From positions 1-17,740 of the forward strand of contig JANWXG010000026.1 of assembly GCA_025057335.1 (NCBI GenBank): a DNA stretch of 17,740 bases, read 5' to 3'. The DNA comes from a bacterium (GTDB lineage: Bacteria; Armatimonadota; HRBIN16). Every line of letters begins with the position of its first letter. Position 1 is the stretch's first letter. A model generated the notes under the pieces. It had not been told where the DNA came from. It saw only the letters and a list, made by a program, of their open reading frames with translations, and ran no database searches. Made by a program: the position numbers and the translations under genes. Shown piece after piece: positions 7,111 through 13,811 of this stretch.

Positions 7111-7172
7111 CCCCCATGCTGGCGGATTTTTCTTGCCATAGCCCTGCTTGACCTCAGCGCAGGTGACCTCGC

Positions 7173-7226
7173 TTAACAATCAGTTAACAGGATATCAACA
7201 TCTTCTTAACACGCATCCTGTAAACT
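7173..7226 (+). promoter_or_regulatory. Pho-box-like operator and -10 of the pseudopilin gene
   Basis: Four hexamers lie at exact 11-bp spacing: TTAACA at 7173, TTAACA at 7184, TCAACA at 7195 and TTAACA at 7206. Nine bases after the last comes TAAACT (7221-7226), a plausible -10, with no normal -35 box. Tandem TT(A/T)ACA-like repeats with 11-bp periodicity, replacing the -35 box, are what PhoB, PhoP and SphR response regulators bind. An overlapping imperfect inverted repeat joins 7183-7193 with 7215-7225 (10 of 11 matching). Start of transcription would be near 7233, 26 nt before the ATG. That PhoB/PhoP is the regulator is inference; another OmpR-family protein could bind the same spacing. 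Confidence 0.6.
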
Positions 7227-7258
7227 CAAGGCGAAAACATTCGGAAGGAGGACGTGTG

Positions 7259-8086
7259 ATGCGACGTCGAGCGTTCACCCTGATCGAGCTGCTGGTGGTT
7301 ATCGCGATTATCGCGATCCTAGCAGCGATTCTGTTCCCCGTCTTCTCGCAGGCGCGGGCGAAGGCGCGGCAAGCCAGCTGCCTGAGCAACATGCGCCAGC
7401 TGGGCACCGCCATGCGCATGTATGCGCAGGACTACGACGGCTACTTCGTGTTCAACTGGTGGGAGTGGCACATTCCCCTGCATCCGTACATCAAGAACTG
7501 GGATATCTTTGTGTGCCCGCAGTCGTCCGCTCCCAAGCCACAGATGGTCACCTACACGGCGGATGACGGCTGTCTCACCATTGGGGACGACCCACCGTAC
7601 GTGAAACTGATTGGCACCTTCCCCACTAACGTGCCCGCGAACGTGCGCACTGCCCGAGGATGCTCCAAGCCAGCTGCCATCATCTACGGTAACTACGCAA
7701 AGAACGAGGAGTTCATCGCCAACTACGGCTACTACCGCACCACCTACAGCGGCTACGAGCACAACGAGGCAGCGTGGGAGACCACCGCAGATGTCATCAT
7801 CATCGCCGAGTCGCGCAGTGGCTCAGAGGACGTGCCGCCCGACACGAACCCGTACAGCAACAACAATGCTTCGTACATCGAGCCTGGTAGCACCACGTGG
7901 AACGAGGTGTTTGACCTGCTGTCTGGACGTCACAACGGCGGCATCAACTGCACCTTCGCGGACGGTCACGCCAAGTGGCAGCGCTACGAGTGGTTCAAGA
8001 CCTACGAGGGACGCTTTGCGATTAGCCCGCCCATGGCGAAGCTGTGGCGTGATGGACAGCTCGCGGATGACCAGAGATGGCCATAA
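7259..8086 (+). CDS. Type II pseudopilin, DUF1559 / H-x9-DG family
   Basis: This is a prepilin-like protein, processed by prepilin peptidase and placed on the cell envelope, related to type II secretion pseudopilins. It has 275 residues. The N-terminus is RRRA then FTLIELLVVIAIIAIL, the class III leader with Glu at mature position 5. The residue before the cleavage site is Ala where Gly is usual. The following FPVFSQARAKARQASCLSNM is typical of Armatimonadota. The C-terminal motif HNGGINCTFADG (H-x9-DG) defines the family. The ATG at 7259 has AGGAGG seven bases ahead; a longer reading frame from 7148 would put the leader too far inside. It is preceded by a Pho-box-like operator and is cotranscribed with the small lipoprotein at 8098. 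No pilus assembly genes are nearby. Confidence 0.92.
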   Translation: MRRRAFTLIELLVVIAIIAILAAILFPVFSQARAKARQASCLSNMRQLGTAMRMYAQDYDGYFVFNWWEWHIPLHPYIKNWDIFVCPQSSAPKPQMVTYTADDGCLTIGDDPPYVKLIGTFPTNVPANVRTARGCSKPAAIIYGNYAKNEEFIANYGYYRTTYSGYEHNEAAWETTADVIIIAESRSGSEDVPPDTNPYSNNNASYIEPGSTTWNEVFDLLSGRHNGGINCTFADGHAKWQRYEWFKTYEGRFAISPPMAKLWRDGQLADDQRWP

Positions 8087-8097
8087 GGAGCGCCATG

Positions 8098-8286
8098 ATG
8101 AGGTTCAGTTGGCGGAAAGCGTTAGCACTGCTCGTTGCTCTCCTGACCGTTGCCGTGCTGAACAGCTGTGCGGATAAGCCTGGACCACCCCCTGGCGCAC
8201 CGCCAGCAACTATCAATCAGCAGCAAGACCAGCAAACGCCGCCTACTTATGGGCAGACGCGGGAAGAGCAGAAAGAGGGACAGTAG
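8098..8286 (+). CDS. Small proline/glutamine-rich lipoprotein
   Basis: A 62-residue protein whose function is unknown to me. It has a basic start (RFSWRKA), a hydrophobic stretch (about 8-21) and VLNSC, a lipobox-like end with Cys24 as likely acylation site. The mature part is only about 39 residues and rich in Pro, Gln and Gly (PGPPPGAPPA, then QQQDQQ), so probably unstructured. Start codons at 8095 and 8098 are both possible; TAAGGAG, overlapping the pseudopilin stop codon, is at better distance from 8098. That overlap suggests translational coupling with the pseudopilin. A strong terminator follows. Confidence 0.65.
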   Translation: MRFSWRKALALLVALLTVAVLNSCADKPGPPPGAPPATINQQQDQQTPPTYGQTREEQKEGQ

Positions 8287-8317
8287 GCTCGCGTTGCTGG
8301 TAGGATAGCCCTCCATG

Positions 8318-8357
8318 CCCTGCGACGAGTGCCGCGACGCACTCTAGCGGGGTTTTT
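8318..8357 (+). terminator. Terminator of the pseudopilin-lipoprotein unit
   Basis: A two-part stem: CCCTGC (8318-8323) with GCGGGG (8347-8352), and GAGTGC (8327-8332) with GCACTC (8339-8344), followed directly by TTTTT. It ends just before the stop codon of the convergent GH51 gene. Confidence 0.85.
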
Positions 8358-8359
8358 CT

Positions 8360-10309
8360 TTATCCGCCGTCTATTTGCAAAGCTGTCAGCGAGTGTGCTG
8401 GCAACACCACGAGGAAACTGCGCCTTACGTTGCCTACAGCGCGCCTCACGACAGAGACCGCTGTCGGGTTTTGCTCGTTGGTAGAGTCCACGCGCTCACC
8501 ATGTAGGGTATGCATGGTTGCGCTACGGGGCGAAAAGCCCTGCGTCTGCACCTCCACCCGCATCGGGAGGCTTAGATGCTTGTTGACCAACATCACGTAC
8601 AGACGCTTGCCCCTTCGGCTAGCGACCGCAGAGAGGTATGGCACAGCGGGAAAGACACGCGGAAGCCATTGCTGAATCTGCACGCCACGATACCATGCCC
8701 TGCCCCGAACGGCTCCACCTCCTTCCAGACGACGCGCCAATACCTCTACCTCACGGGTGTCGGGCAGGGTACGATACTCTACCTCCACGCGCGTCCAGCC
8801 CGACGTGCCCGTCACCTCGGGAGTGATGGCGGCAGAGCGGGTGGTTAGCCAGCCACGCGCATCGCCAATCTGGAAGCAGGCACCTCTACTGGAAGTCAGC
8901 CCCTCCGTCCGCACCCAGCCACTGAGGCGATACAGCGTGTTCGGTTTGGCGGGAAGGACGAGACGTGCGTGATAGTAGTTGATGTCCTCTCCGCCTCGGA
9001 ACTCCACGGCGAGCGCCTCACCTTCTAGACGCTGCTCTACGCCCGCCACAGGTTGTATCTGCCATGTTCCCTCTGGTTGAACTGGTAAGCCAATAGGTCT
9101 CCCGTGCTGTCCGCGACCCCGCGCGGGAGCCACCGCATAACCGCCATCCACCTCGAAGCGGGGAGACTCCACCTCCACTTCGAGGAGCTCGTCGCCAAAG
9201 TAGTGATGATACATCTCAAAGGAGTAGTACTGTGGGCGTTTGACCAGCTGCTCGCCACGATGGACATACCCCTTCACCATGCCCCAGTACTCGTTGCTGA
9301 ACTGCCAGAAGTTCGCCATGAGAATACGGTTTTGGGGTTTCAGGAACACCCGCAGCATCTCGGCGTTAAGCAGCGCGTTGCCCAGTGTGTGGCGATAAGG
9401 GACGGGTTTCTCCTGCACGAAGTGCCCGTTGAACTCGGTCACCGCGATAGGGATGTTGTCCCTGCCAGTGACCTCTCGCAGCAGGCGGCGCAGGTCGTCG
9501 TAGAAAGCCTGTATCTGGTCGGGGGCAGCTAGGGCAAGTGCAAACAGGTCTTCTGCTGGTGGTATGCCATCCTCACGGGAATACTGCGGGATGTAGCTGT
9601 GATGAACGACGAAATCCACTTCCTTACCGACTATTTGTAACACTGGACGCGCCCACTCGTTCAGGTCGGGGAAGCCTGTGGCTATGACCGCCCCTAGTCG
9701 AATGTTGGGGTCTACTGACCGCATCGCGCGGCGGTATTGTAGATAGTTCTCGGCATATTCGCGAGGCGACATCCGACGCGACACATGGTCGCCGTGTTCG
9801 CTTTCGTTGCCGTATTCGAACCAGCGCACGTTCCACGCCCGACGTCTTCCATCCCTTGCCCGCAGCTGCGCCCAAGGATGCCGTGCATCGGCGAAGGCGT
9901 TCAGGTACTCCACCAGGTCGGCGGCGTCCTGCGCACTACCGTAGTAGTCGGCGAGGGTGATGAGAGGCACGGCGCCCATCGCCTCGCAGAGCTGCAAGAA
10001 CTCGGGCAAGCCGAACTGTTGTTCTGGACGCTGCGCCACTGGCCCTACCGTCCTCTTCCAATCGAACAGGTGTACTCCGCAACCGCCAGGGTAGCGCGCC
10101 ACGCTCAACCCGACATTCTTTGCCAGCGCAACCATTTCAGGCACAGGGCGTCGGAGCTCAGGGTCCCAGACACCAGCGCCACGGTCGTGGTAATCGGGCT
10201 CTGCGTGAGGCCATCCGCCCTTCTGATAGCCGAGCATATTGTTGCCGAATACCCAGCGGTTTACCTTGCCGACAGGTCTATCGGCAAAGAGGGTGATGCG
10301 AGCTCGCAT
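8360..10309 (-). CDS. GH51-type alpha-L-arabinofuranosidase with inserted CBM-like domain
   Basis: It probably removes arabinofuranosyl residues from arabinoxylan or arabinan fragments. It has 649 residues. A TIM-barrel catalytic domain spans about 1-385, with WFEYGNESEHGD (acid/base Glu169) and VTEFNGHF (nucleophile Glu292), the two catalytic strands of clan GH-A. A jelly-roll region resembling CBM4/9 modules follows (about 415-550, with INYYHARLVLPAKPNTLYRL). The C-terminal beta domain (YVMLVNKHLSLPMRVEV) is like that of GH51. There is no signal peptide or twin-arginine motif, so it is likely cytoplasmic, acting on imported oligosaccharides. The ATG at 10309 follows GAGGAG; a frame from 10348 adds 13 residues without support. 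It lies 49 bp after tatC. Family level is good; substrate could also be another furanoside. Confidence 0.85.
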   Translation of the reverse strand: MRARITLFADRPVGKVNRWVFGNNMLGYQKGGWPHAEPDYHDRGAGVWDPELRRPVPEMVALAKNVGLSVARYPGGCGVHLFDWKRTVGPVAQRPEQQFGLPEFLQLCEAMGAVPLITLADYYGSAQDAADLVEYLNAFADARHPWAQLRARDGRRRAWNVRWFEYGNESEHGDHVSRRMSPREYAENYLQYRRAMRSVDPNIRLGAVIATGFPDLNEWARPVLQIVGKEVDFVVHHSYIPQYSREDGIPPAEDLFALALAAPDQIQAFYDDLRRLLREVTGRDNIPIAVTEFNGHFVQEKPVPYRHTLGNALLNAEMLRVFLKPQNRILMANFWQFSNEYWGMVKGYVHRGEQLVKRPQYYSFEMYHHYFGDELLEVEVESPRFEVDGGYAVAPARGRGQHGRPIGLPVQPEGTWQIQPVAGVEQRLEGEALAVEFRGGEDINYYHARLVLPAKPNTLYRLSGWVRTEGLTSSRGACFQIGDARGWLTTRSAAITPEVTGTSGWTRVEVEYRTLPDTREVEVLARRLEGGGAVRGRAWYRGVQIQQWLPRVFPAVPYLSAVASRRGKRLYVMLVNKHLSLPMRVEVQTQGFSPRSATMHTLHGERVDSTNEQNPTAVSVVRRAVGNVRRSFLVVLPAHSLTALQIDGG

Positions 10310-10358
10310 AACACCTTCTCCTCTTGCGGATGCTGCCCTGAGCTGCAAAGTGGGAACA

Positions 10359-11168
10359 TCAGCGGTTTGCCTGCTCCCGCTTTGCTGCGATGCTCTCCAT
10401 ACGCTTGACCACGCCCACAGTGAAGAAGTACAGGAAAATCATCGGTAACGCCATCACCATCAGCGAGAGGGGGTCGTTGGTGGGCGTTACGACCGCGGCG
10501 ACGGCAAAGATGAGCACGACGGCATGGCGCCAGTAGGTCATCAGCCGTTTCGAGCTGACCAGACCCAGCTTCGCCAGAATAATCAACACGATGGGTAGCT
10601 GGAAGCACAGCCCGAACGCGAGTAGGATTTTGACCGCGAGCAGCACGTAGCTGAGCGGGTTTTGCAACAGGGTTGCGTTGCCGTAGTCGGCAAGATAGGA
10701 CAGGAACCAGCGGATGGCAGCAGGCAGGAACAGATATCCCAGCACCACTCCCATGACAAACAGCAGAGCAGAGAAGGGGAGGAACATCTTCACTACCCGC
10801 CGCTCGCTGCGGGTCAAGCCTGGAGCGACGAATGCCCAGATTTGGTAGGTCACGTATGGCGCCGCTAAAATAAGCCCTACGACAAATGAGAGCTTCAGAC
10901 GCAGGAAGAAGGGGTCAGCAAAGTGCAGAAAGACCGTTCTCCCTTCCACCTTGCGCAGAGGTTCAGCCAGAGGCAGGGAGATGAGGTGATACACGACAGG
11001 GAACAAGAGGTAGCCCACCACCCAGCCCACGAAGATAGCGAACAATGACCGCACGATACGCGTGCGCAGCTCTTCCAGATGCTCGGTCAGGTCGGCAGGA
11101 CGATCTTCCAGCTCCAGTTCCTGCAGCTCGGGCTGCTCCACCTCTTCTGCGGTCGTACCGCTGTTCAT
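10359..11168 (-). CDS. tatC: Sec-independent protein translocase TatC
   Basis: It is the core receptor of the twin-arginine translocation system, recognising RR signal peptides in the inner membrane. It has 269 residues from ATG 11168. After an acidic N-terminal extension comes HLEELRTR (30-37), the conserved cytoplasmic signature, then six predicted membrane helices. Between them are DPFFLRLKLS and APGLTRSERR, which are standard TatC motifs. GAGGTG precedes the ATG; TTG at 11183 and GTG at 11174 are in-frame alternatives, and the TTG would overlap the Uma2 stop. TatA/TatB are not in the window. It lies between Uma2 and GH51, and neither is an evident Tat substrate. Confidence 0.95.
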   Translation of the reverse strand: MNSGTTAEEVEQPELQELELEDRPADLTEHLEELRTRIVRSLFAIFVGWVVGYLLFPVVYHLISLPLAEPLRKVEGRTVFLHFADPFFLRLKLSFVVGLILAAPYVTYQIWAFVAPGLTRSERRVVKMFLPFSALLFVMGVVLGYLFLPAAIRWFLSYLADYGNATLLQNPLSYVLLAVKILLAFGLCFQLPIVLIILAKLGLVSSKRLMTYWRHAVVLIFAVAAVVTPTNDPLSLMVMALPMIFLYFFTVGVVKRMESIAAKREQANR

Positions 11169-11175
11169 ATTCACC

Positions 11176-11982
11176 TCACTCAACCACTCCGTTGGGGTCT
11201 ATTCCCAGTTCGCGCAGCCGTTGCGCGAGCTGTTCTGCGCGCAAGCGTTCTCGTTCTGCCTCGCGCTGCGCCTGTTCCGCCCGTAAACGCTCCTGCTCTG
11301 CCTCGCGCTGCGCCTGCTCTGCCCGCACACGCTCCTGCTCTGCCTCCCGCTGCGCCTGCTCTGCCCGCACACGCTCCTGCTCTGCCTCCCGCTGCGCCTG
11401 CTCGTAGCGGCGTCGCAGCTCCGCATATGACACAAAGCGCTCCCCATCGGGGCGGTACACTACCAGCGCCTCTCCCTCCAGCGTGAAACGTATCCCTAGC
11501 AGGGGGCTAACCCAGCCATTCGTCTGCTCCACAGGCTTCAGCTCGCCCTCTTTGCGAACCCAGCCATCCAGTATCCCTCTGTCCGGGTCATACAGGTAGT
11601 ACTCCTGCACCCCGTGCTCCTGGTAGAACAGGTACTTCTCTACCAAGTCTGACGGACGATTGCTGGGGGAAAGCACTTCGAACACCACCTGAGGGGGGAT
11701 GTTCTCTTCCTCCCACTGCTTGTAGGAAGGTCGGTGTCCCTTTGGGCGCCCCAGCACCACCATCACGTCGGGAGCCGTGCGGATTTCAGGATGCCCTTCT
11801 ACAGGATACCAGAACAGGTCTGCCGCTACGAACACATCTTCGCGCTCGGCAAACAGCGCACTGAGGTTATCGAAGAGGTACACAATCGCTTCCAGCTGCC
11901 TGGTATTATCCGCCATCGGCTTGCCATCGCTCTCTGGATAGACGATTTTGGACTTTGCCGTCTCCTGCAACGCCATCCTCAC
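11176..11982 (-). CDS. Uma2-family (DUF820) endonuclease-like protein with coiled-coil repeats
   Basis: It belongs to a large family of PD-(D/E)XK-fold proteins of unknown role. It has 268 residues. The core (about 1-185) shows TAPDVMVV (Asp72), VVFEVLSPSN (Glu102) and EKYLFYQEHGVQEYYLYDP (Lys116), the usual Uma2 metal-site residues. The C-terminus (193-255) is made of 14-residue repeats, RAEQAQREAEQERV, predicting a long charged coiled coil, encoded by 42-bp tandem repeats. The start is GTG 11982, or ATG 11976; AGGAG is six bases before the GTG but touches the -10 box. The gene ends 7 bp before tatC's ATG, so the two are probably one transcript. Nuclease activity is inference from fold. Confidence 0.88.
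   Translation of the reverse strand: MRMALQETAKSKIVYPESDGKPMADNTRQLEAIVYLFDNLSALFAEREDVFVAADLFWYPVEGHPEIRTAPDVMVVLGRPKGHRPSYKQWEEENIPPQVVFEVLSPSNRPSDLVEKYLFYQEHGVQEYYLYDPDRGILDGWVRKEGELKPVEQTNGWVSPLLGIRFTLEGEALVVYRPDGERFVSYAELRRRYEQAQREAEQERVRAEQAQREAEQERVRAEQAQREAEQERLRAEQAQREAERERLRAEQLAQRLRELGIDPNGVVE
11233..11406 (-). repeat. 42-bp tandem repeats inside the Uma2-family gene
   Basis: About four units of 42 bp encode the 14-residue coiled-coil repeat. Units 11316-11357 and 11358-11399 are identical base for base, while the outer ones differ at a few positions. This points to recent unit duplication, so copy number may vary between strains. Confidence 0.85.
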
Positions 11983-11993
11983 TCACCGCTCCT

Positions 11994-12002
11994 ATTATAC
12001 CA
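11994..12002 (-). promoter_or_regulatory. Extended -10 promoter of the Uma2-tatC-GH51 cluster
   Basis: On the minus strand this reads TGGTATAAT, an extended -10 (TGnTATAAT) that does not need a -35 box; none is visible. Transcription should start near 11985-11988, only a few bases before the GTG at 11982, implying a nearly leaderless mRNA. Confidence 0.6.
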
Positions 12003-12026
12003 GTTTACCTGTGCCTGCGCCCAGCA

Positions 12027-12066
12027 TAAAACACAAACGGGCGGAGCACCCCTCGGCACTCCGCCC
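12027..12066 (-). terminator. Terminator of the secreted collagen-like protein gene
   Basis: On the minus strand GGGCGGAG (complement of 12059-12066) pairs with CTCCGCCC (complement of 12039-12046), an 8-bp perfect stem, followed by GTTTGTGTTTT. It isolates the gene from the Uma2 cluster. Confidence 0.8.
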
Positions 12067-12086
12067 ACGCATACAGGAGCAGATGC

Positions 12087-13685
12087 TCACTGCTGGAGGA
12101 GCTGCACAGACTGCACCACGCGCAGCTTGAGAGGCGCTTGCTCACGCGCTTGCAAGCCCGCTCCAGGTGCGCGGAAGCCAGGCACGCCTGGGAAGCCCCC
12201 TCGTGCCATGCGTCCGCCCATCGCAGAGGTGGGCCCCATCATCGGCACACCGGGCGCACCCGGGACACCGGGCGGCATCCCGTATCCCATCGCACCACGC
12301 CGACCAGTGACAGCACCTCCGGGCACACCAGGCGGCATGCCCGGCACTCCTGGTACTCCGGGCGCACCTACAACACCGCCGCGCCGTGTGCGTGCTCCCG
12401 CTGCGCGCTGTGCCTCACCTACGCCTGCAGGCGGCGCACCATAAGGGGCACCTACACCATAGGGAGCACCTGCACCATAGGGGGCACCACCCATCATTGG
12501 AGCAGTAGGAGGCGCCCCTGCCATCATTCCGGGCATTCCTCCCATTCCCGCAAGGCGCGTCGGCGAGACGCCCGTGGGCACCTGACCCTCGATCTCGATG
12601 GTTGCCTCACTGCGTACAAGACGTCCCGCATTGAAGGCAAACCACAGCGTCCTGTCCAGCTTCACCCTAGCGTCTTGCAAGGCGAAATTGCTGAACTCCA
12701 GTGTGCCTGATACGGTGCCCTCAAAAGTTTGCCGAATCTTCACTGTGGGATAACCGCCTTCCCACTCTACGCCTTCTAGGCGGTTCTGCACGGTGACACG
12801 AGGGGCACGCTCGATAGGCATGTCGGGCAGCAGAATGGGCGCACGCGCGGGCCAGGTGTCACCCACCTTGACGCGCAGTTCTGGCAAGACAGGCAATACC
12901 ATCACGCGGAACACGTAGGGGTCGTTTGTTGTGTCCACGTTCTGGTATACCACGTTGCCCAGCGGGTTAATAAATTGCAGCACTGCGCGGAACATCTCCT
13001 CGCCCAGCGTGTACACGGGCTGGTTATACGCCAGCACCTGCTGCTTGTTGGCTCGCTGGCGGATGATGAAGTTCTCCCCGCGAATGTCGTAGACGAATAG
13101 GTTGAAGAAGGTATCTGCTTGGTAGGCTACCTGTTCCCCAGTAACGCCACCCGTAATCTCGGCGCCCGTTTGCCCCGCCAGCAAAATGACCTCGTCGCGC
13201 TGCTTGTAGTTGACGTTCTCACCTAGACGGAACCGATACTGCAGGCGTGTGCCCATTGCAGGAAGCACTATTCCTTCCTGGTTGGCTACCTGCACGCGCA
13301 CCTCTGCTCGGTCTATCGCTCGACTTTCGGCGTCGTATAACACCACCGTGATGGTGTGTTCCCCGTCCTGAATCGATTCCGACTTCCCAGTAGCGGAGTC
13401 GAGCACTGGCGCCTTGGTATCCCAAAGGTAGCGCAGGCGAGGCTCCTTATCGTCCTGTCGTGGTGCTAGCGAGGTGAGGAACTTGCCGTCGATGTAGATG
13501 CCGACAAACCCGCCCTCAGGAATGCTGGCACGGGGCACCTCGATGCGTACGCGTTCGCGCACAATGGCGCCATCCGCTGGTCGTAAGATGTTGAACGGCG
13601 TCCCCTGCGCCTGTACGAGCACCGCCGCCCCTAGGACAAACGCGAATGTCACCAGCATCGCTCTCCACACGGAGTATCTGGGCAT
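12087..13685 (-). CDS. Secreted protein, Ig-like N-terminus and collagen-like Gly/Pro/Met tail
   Basis: I do not recognise a family. The 532 residues begin with a signal peptide (1-26, hydrophobic core then VQA). An Ig-like beta domain follows (about 31-133), with RPADGAIVRERVRIEV and GIYIDGKFL, as in bacterial surface proteins. A middle beta-rich part (140-375) is probably one or two globular domains. Residues 380-510 are low complexity: GAPYG repeats, collagen-like stretches (GAPGVPGVPGMPPGVPGG) and Met/Gly runs. A short ordered end (LKLRVVQSVQLLQQ) closes it. Cysteine is nearly absent. The ATG at 13685 is preceded by GGGAGGGAAGG. It has its own terminator and lies 126 bp after the glycosyltransferase gene. 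It may be a surface or matrix protein; that is a guess from composition. Confidence 0.8.
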   Translation of the reverse strand: MPRYSVWRAMLVTFAFVLGAAVLVQAQGTPFNILRPADGAIVRERVRIEVPRASIPEGGFVGIYIDGKFLTSLAPRQDDKEPRLRYLWDTKAPVLDSATGKSESIQDGEHTITVVLYDAESRAIDRAEVRVQVANQEGIVLPAMGTRLQYRFRLGENVNYKQRDEVILLAGQTGAEITGGVTGEQVAYQADTFFNLFVYDIRGENFIIRQRANKQQVLAYNQPVYTLGEEMFRAVLQFINPLGNVVYQNVDTTNDPYVFRVMVLPVLPELRVKVGDTWPARAPILLPDMPIERAPRVTVQNRLEGVEWEGGYPTVKIRQTFEGTVSGTLEFSNFALQDARVKLDRTLWFAFNAGRLVRSEATIEIEGQVPTGVSPTRLAGMGGMPGMMAGAPPTAPMMGGAPYGAGAPYGVGAPYGAPPAGVGEAQRAAGARTRRGGVVGAPGVPGVPGMPPGVPGGAVTGRRGAMGYGMPPGVPGAPGVPMMGPTSAMGGRMARGGFPGVPGFRAPGAGLQAREQAPLKLRVVQSVQLLQQ

Positions 13686-13787
13686 TTGCCTTCCCTCCCA
13701 ATAGTTCTCTGCTCTTGCACATCAGCTCTTTTGGACGCCGAAGTGTTCCCAGAGGTTACAGTCTTCCCTTCCCTTTTCGCACAGAGC

Positions 13788-13803
13788 AGCAGGTTTTCCT
13801 GCT
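13788..13803 (-). other. Small hairpin after the glycosyltransferase gene
   Basis: AGCAGG and CCTGCT pair around four bases, just downstream of the GT stop codon on the minus strand. There is no T-run, so a terminator role is doubtful. I see no clear promoter for the secreted protein in 13686-13811. Confidence 0.25.
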
Positions 13804-13811
13804 TCACTTCC

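Noticed and set aside
7148..7258. N-terminal extension of the pseudopilin to 7148
   Set aside because: It would contain the Pho-like array and -10 box and push the prepilin leader 37 residues inward; AGGAGG supports the ATG at 7259.
8360..10309. Tat export of the GH51 enzyme because tatC is adjacent
   Set aside because: The N-terminus MRARITLFADRPVGK lacks a twin-arginine motif and a hydrophobic segment.
11079..11486. Plus-strand Ala/Pro-rich frame opposite tatC and Uma2
   Set aside because: It is the antisense image of the 42-bp repeats; the minus-strand frame has all the family motifs.
2923..11982. A defence system made of the two nuclease-fold proteins
   Set aside because: They are 7 kb apart, in separate transcripts, and flanked by sugar and housekeeping genes; no methylase, helicase, ATPase or toxin-antitoxin partner is seen.
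12138..12710. Plus-strand frame opposite the collagen-like tail
   Set aside because: A by-product of the repetitive Gly/Pro codons; no SD and no recognisable domain.
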